From Diadophis punctatus similis (lineage: Eukaryota; Chordata; Lepidosauria; Squamata; Dipsadidae): DNA of 64,000 nt. Of the stretch, positions 51,175-62,354 are shown one piece after another (within the stretch, counting starts at the first letter, position 1; every line of letters begins with the position of its first letter). The notes below the pieces were generated by a model. That model made no database searches, was not told where the DNA came from, and was given only the letters and a program-made list of their open reading frames with translations. The DNA is taken from contig JALIGW010000002.1 in NCBI GenBank assembly GCA_023053685.1, positions 40,872,720-40,936,719 of the forward strand, written 5' to 3'. Position numbers and translations under genes: made by a program.

Positions 51175-51925
51175 TTGATCTAGCAGATGACTTTCACTTT
51201 GTTAAGGACCTAGGTGTACTTATTTCTGATGATCTATGCTCCAAAGTTCACTGAAACAGCATTGCTAAAAAAAAGCACTAAGAGTTGTAAACTTAATTCT
51301 ACGAAGCTTCTTTTCTGGAAACATTGTATTGCTAACTAGAGCTTATAAAAGGTACGCTAGACCAATCTTAGAGTACTGTTCAACTGTTTGCAATCCCTAC
51401 CATATATCTGACATTAGTACAATCAAGCGGATTCAGAAGTATTTTATGAGAAAAGTTTTGCATTCTTATGTACATAATAGAATTCTTATGCTACTAGGTT
51501 CGTAATTCTTGGTTTGGATAACTTGGAACTGCGTTGATTGTGGTCAGACTTAGGTATTGCATACACAATTGTACGTAGTAATGTTTTTACCTGTAAATCA
51601 TTTTTTCTGTTTTAATCGCAATAATACAGGTGCAAACAACTGCTTTAAACTCAATGTAAATCGTTCTAAACTTGACTGTAAAAAATACAATTTTTGTAAC
51701 AGAGTTCTCAAAGTCTGGAATGCTCTACCTGATTTTGTCTCAGCTACAAATTTTTACAGTTTTAGTCACAAATTGACTTCCTTGGACCTCACTTCATACT
51801 TAAGTAGAGGGGGCGTGCATAAGTGCACTAACGTGCCTATCGTCCCTGTCATTGTATTTTTATATTATTCCTGTTTTTGTTTCTGTTTGACAAATTACAA
51901 TAAATAAATAAAATAAATAAATGAA
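51175..51925 (+). mobile_element. Jockey-superfamily (CR1/L2/Rex1-like) LINE 3' fragment
   Basis: The plus-strand frames give DFHFVKDLGVLISDDLCSKV, LEYCSTVCNPYHISDIST, IKRIQKYFMRKVLHSY and finally CNRVLKVWNALPDFVSATN with FSHKLTSLDL. This is the thumb/C-terminal series of Jockey-superfamily reverse transcriptases. It ends in an AATAAATAAAATAAAT tail, so the 3' end is intact. Stops and shifts separate the pieces. It is clearly different from the ATTCT-tailed CR1 copies. Confidence 0.75.
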
Positions 51926-53115
51926 ATAATAAGCAGGTAAGAATTATTTGAAAGTTTGCCATACAGTATATCATACTGATACTTGTCTGCTGTCAGTCTG
52001 CTTTCCACACAAATGAATTTCTTCAAGACAGCAATAGCAGGTTTTCAACAGGAATAGTTTGGAAAATTGTAAAAGACTATTTTGTAAAATTACTACTTGG
52101 CACACAACAAACAGAGCAGTGTATTCTTTACTGATCCAGTAAAGTGCATGATTTACTGGATATTGTGGTAGGTAAAACTGAAGCAACACACAGAGGCCTG
52201 AACACAACTATTCTTTGTTATCAAACTGTTAAGCTTGCTAACAAACTCTGGTCAATGGCCACAGCTCTTTCAAAACTACATGATTGACACTAGATCAAAA
52301 TCCATTACTGAAACACTGTACCTCCAACATACATACATTTTTTAATTGTGTTTGAGTCTGCTCAAAACAAAATGTGTGAGTGAATTTGGGAACACACTTA
52401 ACCCTTATAAAAGTTCTATAATAGACATTATTTGGTGTAAGTAATATGGAATGGCTGAAAAATCTCTTGTTCAAGCACGGCATTGGAATAGCTGTGGTAG
52501 AAAATCATGCCAAGAAGTAAACAGGGTTAATTTAATCAGGAATCATTCTGACTACAGACAACTGAGTAGAGTTTTCATTTACATCGCACAGTAACCAGTT
52601 AAGCTAAGAAAATATCTGTCCTGTTTTTTCTTGGCTATCCTGAGTTTGTATATCTTCCTCCCAAGCCTTCCTCTGATCTGCCGGAGAATTGGATTTTGGA
52701 AAGCATGTCTGTTAATTTGGGGTGTGTAACTATTTTACTTCTCAACCAAGTAGTTTACCAATTCCTTAAATTCATGGATTTGGTCATGTTTATTCAATTA
52801 GCCGAACTAAATGAAAAGGCCAGACTAATGAGAGAGATCAATAAAAATAAAAAAGCAGCTTCTTTTCCCAGACCAGCTCAAAAACTTCCTCCTTATTCAG
52901 TTTGCATAATAATGTTTTTTTCCTTTTGCCTGATCAAGTTTTAGAAAGGAATTTACTCAAAAAATAAATTTAAGATTCAACAATAAAAAATATTCTGGAA
53001 AAGAATTGCAATAAGCTGGTTAAGATATGTGCTGTGATGTTCGTGCACAACTCTTGGAATTGTTGTTAGAATTGTTAGAAACAGAAAAAAATGGGCTTCA
53101 TGAAGTCCTTTAAAC
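51926..53115. other. unclassified sequence
   Basis: No gene or repeat recognised. Short frames such as 52696-52944 lack motifs. Confidence 0.45.
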
Positions 53116-53835
53116 CAACGGTCACCAACCGGTGGTCCGTGGACCACTGGTTGTCCACAAGAAAATTTTGGTGGTCCACAGAAAAATTATTTGCATTCTT
53201 TATATTGCACTAAATCAGGGGTCCTCAAACTACAGCCCCTGGATACGTGCAATGAACATTTGTGTTGCTGCAGAGAGTCTCCCCCTTCAGGGTCTTTTTG
53301 TGCAGGTCGGAGGGGGACAAAAATTCCGACTTGGGGTCTGCTTGGGCTTTGGCAAAGAGCCAGAGGGCCTTGTTCCAGTGGAACTGCACCATGGCCTGGA
53401 ACTGGCTGACCATCTCAGCCTGCTGAGCCTCTAGGTGCAGATACCTGGCCTTTCACTCCCGCAGGTCTTCTCTCTGCTTGGAAAGCCTATGCTCGTAGTC
53501 CTCAGTGAGATGCTTCTGCTGAGCCTCCTTCTCAACCAGATCCAATTTGAACTGACCCAGCTGTTTTGTCAATTCTTTCTCATGGTGGCTGCTTAGCTCC
53601 AACAACTACTTCCTGTTGGGGCCCTAAGGAGCCCAAGCAGGCCGGCGAGGAGTAGCTGGGAGGGGAGGGGTGAGTAGAGGCCAGCAAGTGACATCAAGTT
53701 GCCAAGCCTACCCAGTCACATGATCACCTAGTCATGCCCACCCAGCCGGTCATTAGGCAGATCATATTAGTGGTCCACGGGATTTAAAATTATAAATTTA
53801 GTGGTCCCTGAGGTCCAAAAGGTTGGTGACCCCTG
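53116..53835. mobile_element. hAT element carrying a captured coding fragment (720 bp)
   Basis: Termini CAACGGTCACCAACC and GGTTGGTGACCCCTG are inverted. The octamer CTTTAAAC flanks it exactly (53108-53115 and 53836-53843). At 53216 a second hAT-type terminus CAGGGGTCCTCAAACTA begins inside it without a matching right end, so the element is a composite. Between that terminus and about 53610 lies an antisense coiled-coil coding fragment. No transposase is present. Confidence 0.88.
53225..53610 (-). pseudogene. captured intronless coiled-coil gene fragment (possibly centrobin-like)
   Basis: On the minus strand one frame runs LLELSSHHEKELTKQLGQF, KLDLVEKEAQQKHLTEDYEH, RLSKQREDLRE, a stop (53453-53455), KARYLHLEAQQAEMVSQFQA and MVQFHWNKALWLFAKAQADP. 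Glu, Lys, Gln and Leu dominate with a heptad-like pattern, so it looks like a real coiled coil and not chance. The order EDYE.RL...R.L....LE.Q...V...QAM.Q.HW..A..L resembles, from memory, the C-terminal coiled coil of the centriolar protein centrobin (CNTROB). I cannot verify this. The stop is a likely TGC-to-TGA change. About 300 bp of homology without an intron suggests either one exon or a retrocopy taken up by the transposon. Confidence 0.5.
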
Positions 53836-53843
53836 CTTTAAAC

Positions 53844-55128
53844 AAAACCTGACATCATTTTACAGACTCCTGGAGAACAACAGTACAAAGGTCTGTATCC
53901 AGTATCAGGAAAGCTGTATAACTCGAAACAAGTGTGTCTGTTCTTTAAACAGCCTTTTCTGAAACTTTCAGCTATGGACTCCTATTCCTGGAGAAGGGCT
54001 TAGTGTGCACTAGGGATACTGAATAATAAACTGTTTCTAATAAACAAATAAAAATAGAAACATATTACGGTTTCTAAGGCTAGTTAAAATGAAGCAATAT
54101 GTTGGCCATAAGGTCATACTGAAGCACAGATTTAAGCAGATTAAATGACAAAAAGAAGAAAACAATGGCAATTTTTTGAATGTCAGAGGCATCCTGTTAA
54201 AAAGTGCACAAAATGAAACATGACTTTGGAGCATTCTGAGTAATACGTTTGTCCCGATCCTATTTTCAGCTGTTGAATTTTGTTACTTGAGCTGCGTAAC
54301 CTGGGGACTATTTTTTTCAATAAAAGGCAAAAATGATAAAGAGTCACTTAAATGTATTTAATCTTTGTTAGCATTCTAGTGAAACGTTTTGCCCATTTCA
54401 TTATGCATATGACAGGGTTGAAACAATGGTGATCTAAACTTCATGCAGGGTTACTCTTATCTAATAATATTTATTTTTTAATGCTCTAAGCTCACTTGAA
54501 TTCTATGGACATATCCTGATAGGGTGACATCCTTATATTTAAATCAGAAGCACTGTTTAAAAGTCACATGGCTCTTCTTCAATTTAGCAATTATTTCTCT
54601 TTCATCATTTCCCTGCCGTCACCCTCCCTTTTTCCCTCCCTCCCCACAAATTGAGTGACAACCCTTATCTTGGATTTCTTGCCCCACCATCATTTCATAA
54701 AGGAGGAAGAGAGGGAGGAGAAGGGGGAGGACCTGAATTAAGGGAAACCTCCAATCCAAAAGTGAAGAGGCATAATTCAAACTGGCTATTTAAGTCTTTA
54801 GCTGAAAGGCAGAGAAAGGGAAGCAATAGAGAGGTTGGTGCATTTGATAGATGTTACTTCAATTTAGAGTACACTCAACAAGTGGGCAAGCAAGGGCAAT
54901 TCAACTGATGATGAGAAGAAAGACGATCAAATATAGCGTATTATGAAACAATGAATATCATTTGTACTTGGGCATAAACAGACATGCTTAATGCTTAGAC
55001 AAAATCGTATAAGTGCAAATGAGGGGTCCTTGGTGCTCTCTGAGCTTGGTTGTTTTCTTACAGATGTATCATTATCCAAACTAGGTAACATCATCAGTGC
55101 CTATCATTGCTTTGACCATCATCGATGG
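53844..55128. other. unclassified sequence
   Basis: No recognised gene or repeat. The 85-codon frame at 54651-54908 is Gly/Glu/Arg-rich without a known motif. Confidence 0.45.
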
Positions 55129-55462
55129 CAGAGGTTCTTCCTGGTTTGCACCGGTTCTATAGAACTGGTAGCAAACCGCTGGTGATGTCCCGGAGCCGGT
55201 TCTGTCGGTGCCGGTCCGTGGATGCCGCCATCTTTTTTGGGGAAATTTTTTGGGGGATTTTTTTTTCGGGGGGGGGGATTTTTTCCTGATTTTTTTCTTC
55301 TACGCATGTGCAGAAGCTGAGTTTCCGGCACTGCGCATGTGCTGTCATCTTATTTTTGGCTCTTTTTTTGCTTTTTTTCTAAATTTTCCACACTGCACAT
55401 GCGCACCCGCGCGGCACGGGAGGAAGCGAACCGGCAGCGAGGTAAATTAGAACCCACCCCTG
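55129..55462. mobile_element. hAT-like MITE, CAGNGGTGGGTT family (334 bp)
   Basis: Starts CAGAGGTTCTTCCTGG and ends TAGAACCCACCCCTG. Shares 'ggttctatagaactggtagc', CGCATGTGCAGAAGCTGAG and TTCCGGCACTGCGCATGTGC with the 4.0- and 12.7-kb copies. The flanking octamers do not match well. Confidence 0.75.
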
Positions 55463-57330
55463 ATTGGTAAAAGAAAAATATTTCATCTTTTTAAATATGT
55501 AAACCTAATGTGGATCTAGAAGAATGCTTGTTGCAGTTCCCATGCATCTCAGGGCATACCATTGTCAGATTACTCCATCATAATTAGATGACATTAGTTG
55601 CTTCTAGAAGGCATGGATGTTATCACTTTCTACTTCCCCCCAGCCCACAGTATATGTGATATCTACCCATGTAGTGTACCTCTGATTTGTCTACCACATT
55701 TTTACTTTGTCCTAGAGAACCTCTGCACATTTCAGTGACAAGAACATCCTGTTACTTAAATGAATGCACCGCCCTACACACCATTTAGAAAAAAAAGTCT
55801 TCTTTAATTTTCTCAGGTTTGGTTCCCTCATCTCTTTTGCAGTTACCATTACAAATAGTGTTACGGTAGCATGGTAGTATTTGCACCTGCATCAATGTTC
55901 ATTTTGATGTTTAATTTTGTAAACACTGTCCCAACTTCCCCCCACCCCAAACCACCCCAAAAAAGATTCAGTAGATTTGTCCATGGAAATAATTGGCCAT
56001 AGTTTACCAGGTACCACTGCATGGAATTTTTTCAATGCGAATGTGTGGTAGACTGCAATCTGGACTGAACACCTGCATCCTCTAAAACATTCCCAGCTAA
56101 ATAGAATTTTCTTAAGCTAGTTAAAGTCCAGTTAGTAGCAGTACCAGGCTGGAGAAGCTTAAGGGTGCAGCATGCATGCGCCCTGATGCCAAACTGGTCA
56201 GAGATAATGGATGTTGTAATCCAAAAACTATCTAGAAGACCATAAATTTTTCCACAGTGTTACATTTTTTTGAAGCTCTGAAGTACATTTAATTTCAACG
56301 CTGATTTTAATTGACAAAGTAGCATTATCCAATGTTAATTTATCTGTAATCATCTCAGATCTTATTTTGAGGGGGTACTAAATGATCGCTGGGACAGACC
56401 AAAGAGAGAAATTTTCTCTCTGCTCTGCTTTAGGATTTATAAATAGGTATTAGATATGATTTGTAATCTGAGAACAAGACTAAACTCTTCCTTTATTATC
56501 CACTCTTCTTCTGAATCTGATGGTTTATTTCTTTGATAATGGGAAAATATTTCTTGGTTTTATCCAATATTATCAAATGTGTTTGCCACCTGTATGACTA
56601 TGAACTTTTTACATCTATCTCTTATTTTCTGTTTCAATAGTAATTTCAAAAATGGGAAATACAAATGAGCTTGTCATAATATGGGGGCAATTACATATTC
56701 AGTTGATTAAGAATACTGCATACTTCACAAACTGAGTAGATTAATTTCTAAGTAAGCAAGTATAATATTGTACTGTTAAGCCTTTATTTGAAATAGCCAG
56801 TGCATCCTCTGTTGTTTTATAACATTTAAGAGAAAGATTCACTTGTCATCTCTTTTGCCATATAAAATATTAATCATCACACCTTTAAGTATTGATTCTG
56901 CAATTACCTCTCGGCCTTTGGTAAACAGTCTACACCATTTTCAATCACTCTGAGCAAAGTATTTCTTTGCAAATAGTCTCTTCAAATATGAAAAAAAAAA
57001 CCACACACACTAAATATTCAATCTCAGGATCTGATCTACCAGAAAATAAGAGCTTAGGACCATAGCATTAGGTCAATATCACTGTGTTATAATCCGTTAT
57101 GTAGAGGGAACAATTCCTGCCACCACCTTTTCTTTTCTTTCGCAATAGTTTTAAAGTTGGACAATTTAAATGTTTAGCATTAAAGGAACCATTCCATACT
57201 ATATGACTCTAAACCTACTATATGAAAATAATAATGGCCATATGCACCATCATTTAAATGCAACTTTAATTTATTTTAATGCCATTACTTCCTTTTTGCC
57301 TTCTTCTAGATGTGTTTTTCCTTCTTATTG
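55463..57330. other. unclassified sequence
   Basis: No gene or family recognised. Confidence 0.45.
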
Positions 57331-57338
57331 GTCTGATC

Positions 57339-57475
57339 CAGTAGTGGGTTCTAAATCCTATTGCTATCGGTTCGTGCGTGTGACTCTTCTGTGCATGCAC
57401 AGAAGTGTCCCAGGTGGGTGGGCGGAGCCTCCTGCCACCGCTGCTATTGGTCGAACCGGGAGCAACCCACCACTG
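57339..57475. mobile_element. hAT-like MITE, CAGNGGTGGGTT family (137 bp)
   Basis: CAGTAGTGGGTTCT and GAGCAACCCACCACTG are inverted. Perfect 8-bp duplication GTCTGATC at 57331-57338 and 57476-57483. CTGTGCATGCACAGAAG sits in the middle. Confidence 0.93.
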
Positions 57476-57483
57476 GTCTGATC

Positions 57484-58220
57484 CTATGTAGCAGAATGAA
57501 ACCAAACTTGGTCCTTCCTATTTTCATAGAATGACAATTAAAATGTCTTGATTTGAAATGTATCCTACTGTTTTATTTATATATAGTTTACAGACTTGAT
57601 GATGTTTATGACTACTTTAGGGATACACAAATCTGGTGACTCTAAATGGAAGCAAACTCAATAGTGGTCAATCAAATGTTTGCAGCCCAGATATGGTTGT
57701 CTTGGTGATGACAAATTAATTGAAAGTTGGTTGACAGTTTGATAAGCATTATGTATTTGCCAAGTTATTTAAGTCTCCAGGTAAATATCTATGTTTCCCT
57801 ACTATATTGTAATAAATTATAGTTTAGTATGGCATGGTATAATACATAATAACAAAACCATGATTGAATTTTTGATCAACAGTTTCTGAAGTGTTTGAAT
57901 GTACATACCTAAAGAAAGACCTGTTAGCAATAATTCGATGTTTACAGCAAAGTTCGCTATTTCATTTTCAGGCCTTGACATTTGAAATCCCTGGCATAAT
58001 CATTCTCAGTTATATATAATCTCATGCTCAAATTCAAGCAAGAAACAATATAATGAATTGCTTTGATCTATCTAACTCAGCAGAGACAGACCTAGACCAT
58101 CAAGCTTAGTTTGTTGTTTATTTCAGAGGCAATGGCTCTCTCCAAAACAGGCATTTTTTCTCACCTGTACCTGGAGTTGCAGGAGTTGGAGGAAACAACA
58201 CAAAGCAAAACTTTTCCTTA
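57484..58220. other. unclassified sequence
   Basis: No recognised feature. Confidence 0.45.
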
Positions 58221-58228
58221 ATAGGAAC

Positions 58229-58525
58229 CAGGGGTGAAATGCTCCCGGTTCAGGCAGGCCAGTTGGTCATTGTAGAGCCGATAGCAATCGCAGCGTGAGA
58301 CTTCCCCCACCCGCTTCCCCCACCCACCTGGATGCTGCCATTTGGGTTCCTTTGTGCAGAACACAAAGTGTTCTGCACATGCACAGAGGGTAAAAGAACC
58401 CAAATGGTGGCGTCCAGGCGGGTGGGGGAAGTGGGTGGGGGAAGCCTCATGCTGCGATCGCTATCGGCTCTATTGGCTCTACGACAACCGACTGGCCCAC
58501 CCGAACTGGGAGCATTTCACCCCTG
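58229..58525. mobile_element. foldback hAT MITE (CAGGGGTGAAATGCTCC), 297 bp
   Basis: Almost the whole element is one inverted repeat with a centre at about 58375. Arms of about 145 bp share CAGGGGTGAAATGCTCCC, GAGCCGATAGC and CTTCCCCCACCC. Perfect 8-bp duplication ATAGGAAC at 58221-58228 and 58526-58533. No transposase. Confidence 0.94.
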
Positions 58526-58533
58526 ATAGGAAC

Positions 58534-59897
58534 CTAGCCCTTTCAAAATAGGCTATTGGTAGGAAGTAAAATATTTAAATTGATCTTCCCATTAAAAGAA
58601 GTTTTTAAAATTACTCAAGGATTTTTCTAACCATCAAAGAATTCCCATTTGAGAAAAAAAATGTGTACCTATATATGAATAGTTAAATAAAATAAAATAA
58701 AACAAAATAATTGCAAACACTAGGTCTTATTTAACAACTTCCATGGCTTTCCATTAATTTAATAATTTGTATTCTTACTTCTTAACTGTTAGCAGAAGAG
58801 CTGCCTATTTTCACTTTGTTTTATGTCTTTTCTCATTAGCATAATGGCTACCATTAAAGAGCCAATCCTATTTTAAGCTAATTTACATCAGGCTTAATGT
58901 GATTTGGAACCTTTAAGGATTATGGATATATTTTGTTTCTCATTAGGTTCTGACAATCAAAATGTGTGTGCATGCATGTGTGCGTGTATAAGATAGAGAA
59001 AAGGGGAAATACAGAGGAAGTGAAATAGGAAAGCTATTACTGTATTGGCATTTTGAGCAATAGCTGTATCTTTTTTATTATTTCTGGAAAAGAAAAAACA
59101 CACAACTAAGAGTTAAATAAATAAATATAGGCTTATTGTAGTGTCATGCTTTAAACATATCTCAAAAGATTTTTAAAAGAATATATATTTTTGAATATTA
59201 CTCCAAATTCCATTCATTCCATTGCTCCTGATATGGGTACCAATTTGATACGTAAGCAGGAACTCCTGGGTTTATAAAGGTTTAACTTTTTAGAGTTTAT
59301 CATAAGAATTACCTGAAAATGTTAATGTCCCCAAAGATGTCATGAAACTGCTGGTTTTAAACTCTCATCTTCAAAGCCAGATATTAGAGGAAGTTCAAAA
59401 CAGATCCACCTAATTCCATGTTGGATCCACTACAGACTTAGAAAACATCTGAGAAAATAAAAGCAGCTGTCTATTTAGGAATGAATAAACTGTATATGTG
59501 GGCTTTTCATTTCTTTTTCTGTGCTTATCTGTATTGAAGTGTTGATAAATGAGACGGAATTAGATACATAAACATAATGCATGTAGGAAAAGCTTGATGG
59601 AATTAGCCTGGTAAAGGTAAAGCAATTGAAAGACGGGGTGCAAGCCTTGATAATGTTAATGTAATCCATGTGATTGAAAAGAATATTCATTATTTCTATA
59701 TAGAACAGCAAACAGCAATGAATTTATAGAAAAATAAGACAAATATAAGAATAGAAATACTATGAAAATTATTTCTAATTCTTAGATCCTTTATGCATTA
59801 CTATTTAGCGGTTCTTGATTCAATTGCTACTTTTTACATTTTTATGCCTTTATTGCTTCTCATGTTAGGATATTTTGGGAATAATTATCAATGGGAG

Positions 59898-59898
<1 letters not shown>
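58534..59898. other. unclassified sequence
   Basis: No gene. The 58.8-58.95 kb part is repeat-free with several homeodomain-like TAAT words, which by itself proves nothing. Confidence 0.4.

Positions 59899-59954
<56 letters not shown>
59899..59954. repeat. (TG)n microsatellite
   Basis: Twenty-eight uninterrupted TG units. Confidence 0.98.
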
Positions 59955-59955
<1 letters not shown>

Positions 59956-60895
59956 CAGAGAGAGATTAAGATAAATCTATAAACTGAATTTGTTTCATAT
60001 TTTTTTTGGGAAATCCCATTGTTTTGGTGATAATTTATATATTCTGTATTTAAGAGACGAAGATGTTGCTAATTTTATGTGTGATATCTTACTCCTGGTT
60101 GTCTGAGTGAATGAATTCTTGGTAGGATGGTGAAATATGGCTGATGTGAGTATTGATTTTTCTATATTTCTGTTCTAAACAAAAATGCTATTTCAAACAT
60201 ACTGGCAAAGCAATTCTATATGAACCCAGTCAGTTTATTATTTGTGAATGTTTTCTACTTATTCTCCAACATCTAAGAAGTCCTACAGAACCATTTATCT
60301 TGGTACTGAGATAGCTATATTACATAATTATACGTGCCTTATTATCTGTCCCTTATACTTCTAGCATTCTTTTCCCTGAAGTTACTAATATAGTAGGCTT
60401 ATATATTGTGGACATTCTCTTGTGATTTTGGTCATATGCTTATGGAATGGCAATTTTATTTCAGAAAAATACTGCCTTTGTGTCTGTCACACAAAAGGGA
60501 CTGTAGTATAAATCCTCCCTGGTCATTCCAAATCTACTTTTTCTTAGAATAAGATAAATCACACACAAGCCACTTTGGTCTTCGCTAAGACCTGTGGAAT
60601 GCAGAATATTAGCTGAGAACAAAACTGATCTTAAGTGACACAAAGAGTTATTTATAAAGTTTTCTTCTTCACTATGTAAATCATTTTAGATCTGGCTTGT
60701 TTGAAGATATGACATTTTTTCAGTTTTTACTTATAATTTCAATACAATAGGTTCTACATTTTCAGCCTTATTAAAAGCGACTAAGTGACAATCTTCAATT
60801 AGTTATTTAAGTGAACACAATGTTTACACGATTCCACTAAAAGGATGCTCCTAGTTATCAGTATTCTTCCAAAGAACCGTTGCAGGTGAGTGAGA
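59955..60895. other. unclassified sequence
   Basis: No recognised feature. Confidence 0.45.
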
Positions 60896-61110
60896 AATGG
60901 AAAGATTTATATATCTTGCATGAATCCTTCCATTCCCCACTCACTGATATAGATATATGGATGATACTTGGATCAAGATCAAAACACAGGAATTGGAAGT
61001 GTTCACCAAACATATCAACGCTGTAGACAGATACATCAAGTTCACTTCAGTAAACTTCAATGTTAAGGCTTCTGTCTTCCTTAATGTGCACTGCACAGTA
61101 CAGAAAGGCT
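60896..61110 (+). mobile_element. Penelope-like element RT fragment, plus-strand arm
   Basis: The plus strand encodes YMDDTWIKIKTQELEVFTKH followed by INAVDRYIKFTSVNFN. This is the catalytic YxDD block of Penelope-like reverse transcriptases and the residues after it. The copy degrades after about 61060. The RT N-terminus and GIY-YIG endonuclease are absent. Confidence 0.75.
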
Positions 61111-61235
61111 AGACATCTTCCTGTTATGAACTTGATGTATCTGTCCACAGAGTTGATATGTTGGGTGAATGCTTACAATTCCTGTGTTTTTATCTTGACC
61201 CAAGAATTATCCACATATCTATATATGTGAATATA
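61111..61235 (-). mobile_element. Penelope-like element RT fragment, minus-strand arm
   Basis: The minus strand encodes RYVDNSWVKIKTQEL, a stop, then AFTQHINSVDRYIKF, the same block as the plus arm. The catalytic Asp-Asp has become Asp-Asn. With the plus arm it forms an imperfect inverted repeat whose inner ends are about 80 bp apart. Confidence 0.75.
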
Positions 61236-61277
61236 TATATGAAATGAAATTCAATGGTGAAAAAAGTAAGGTTATAA

Positions 61278-61515
61278 GGAGCCGAGGTGGTGCAGTGGTT
61301 AGAGTACCGCACTGCAGGCTACTTCAGCTGACTGCTAGCTGCAGTTCAGCTGTTCAAATCTCATTGGCTCAAGGTTGACTCAGCCTTCCATCCTTCTGAG
61401 GTCGGTAAAATGAGGACCCAGATTGTTGGGGGCAATATGCTGAACTCGGTAAACCACTTAGAGAGGGCTGTAAAGCACTATGAAGCGGTATATAAGTCTA
61501 AGTGCTATTGCTATT
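61278..61515 (+). mobile_element. tRNA-derived SINE, full length
   Basis: The best copy in the window: head GCCGAGGTGGTGCAGTGGTT (box A-like), box B-like TGTTCAAATCTCATT, then AAAATGAGGACCCAGATTG, and tail AAGTCTAAGTGCTATTGCTA. It directly abuts the CR1 coding sequence at 61516, so it inserted at or defines the 5' end of that CR1 copy. Confidence 0.9.
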
Positions 61516-62240
61516 TAGGCAAGAAAAACAAAATGCACAGATACAGTATATGTGGTAACTTGCTCGATAGTAATAACTGTGAGAGGGATCTTGGAGTCCT
61601 AGTGGACAACCATATAACTATGAGCCAGCAGTGTGAAGCAGCTGCCAAAAAAAGCCAACACAGTTCTAGGCTGCATAAACAGAGGGATAGAATCAAGATC
61701 ACGTGAAGTATTAATACCACTTTATAATACATTGGTAAGGCCACACTTGGAATCCTGCATTCAGTTTTAGTGGCCATGATGTAAAAAAGATGTTGAGACT
61801 CTAGAAAGAGTGCAGAGAAGAGCAACAAAGATGATTAGGAGACTGGAGGCTAAAACATATGAAGAACGGTTGCAGGAACTGGGCATATCTAGTTAATGAA
61901 AAGAAGGACTAGGGGAGACATGATAGCAGTGTTCCAATATCTCAGGGGCTGCCACAAAGAAGAGGGAGTCAAGCTATTCCCCAAAGCACCTGAGGGTAGT
62001 ACATGAACCAATGGATGGAAACTAATCAAGGAGAGAAGTAACTTAGAACTAAGGAGAAATTTCCTGACAGTTAGAACAATTAATCAGTGGAACAACTTGC
62101 CTCCAGAAGTTGTGAATGCTCCAACACTGGAAGTTTTTAAGAAGATGTTGGATAACCATTTGTCTGATGTTGTGTAGGGTTTCTGCCTAAGCAGGGGGTT
62201 GGACTAGAAGACCTCCAAGGTCCCTTCCAACTCTGTTATT
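61516..62240 (+). mobile_element. CR1 LINE 3' fragment
   Basis: The plus strand encodes ERDLGVLVDNHITMSQQCEA, then in shifted frames [48 protein letters not shown] and LPPEVVNAPTLEVFKKMLD. The stop is followed by the 3' block with GGACTAGAAGACCTCCAAGG. Several frameshifts. It is 5'-truncated and aligns with 2400-2880. Confidence 0.92.
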
Positions 62241-62354
62241 CTATTCTATTCTATTCTATTCTGTTCTGTTCTGTTCTGTTCTGTTCTGTTCTGTTCTGTT
62301 CTGTTCTGTTCTGTTCTGTTCTAGTCTAGTCTAGTCTAGTCTAGTCTAGTCTAG
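62236..62354. repeat. CR1-seeded pentanucleotide microsatellite, ATTCT to GTTCT to AGTCT
   Basis: The tract begins as (ATTCT)n at the CR1 3' end, turns into (GTTCT)n for about 13 units, then (AGTCT)n for about 6 units. Each step is a single-base change. Confidence 0.95.
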
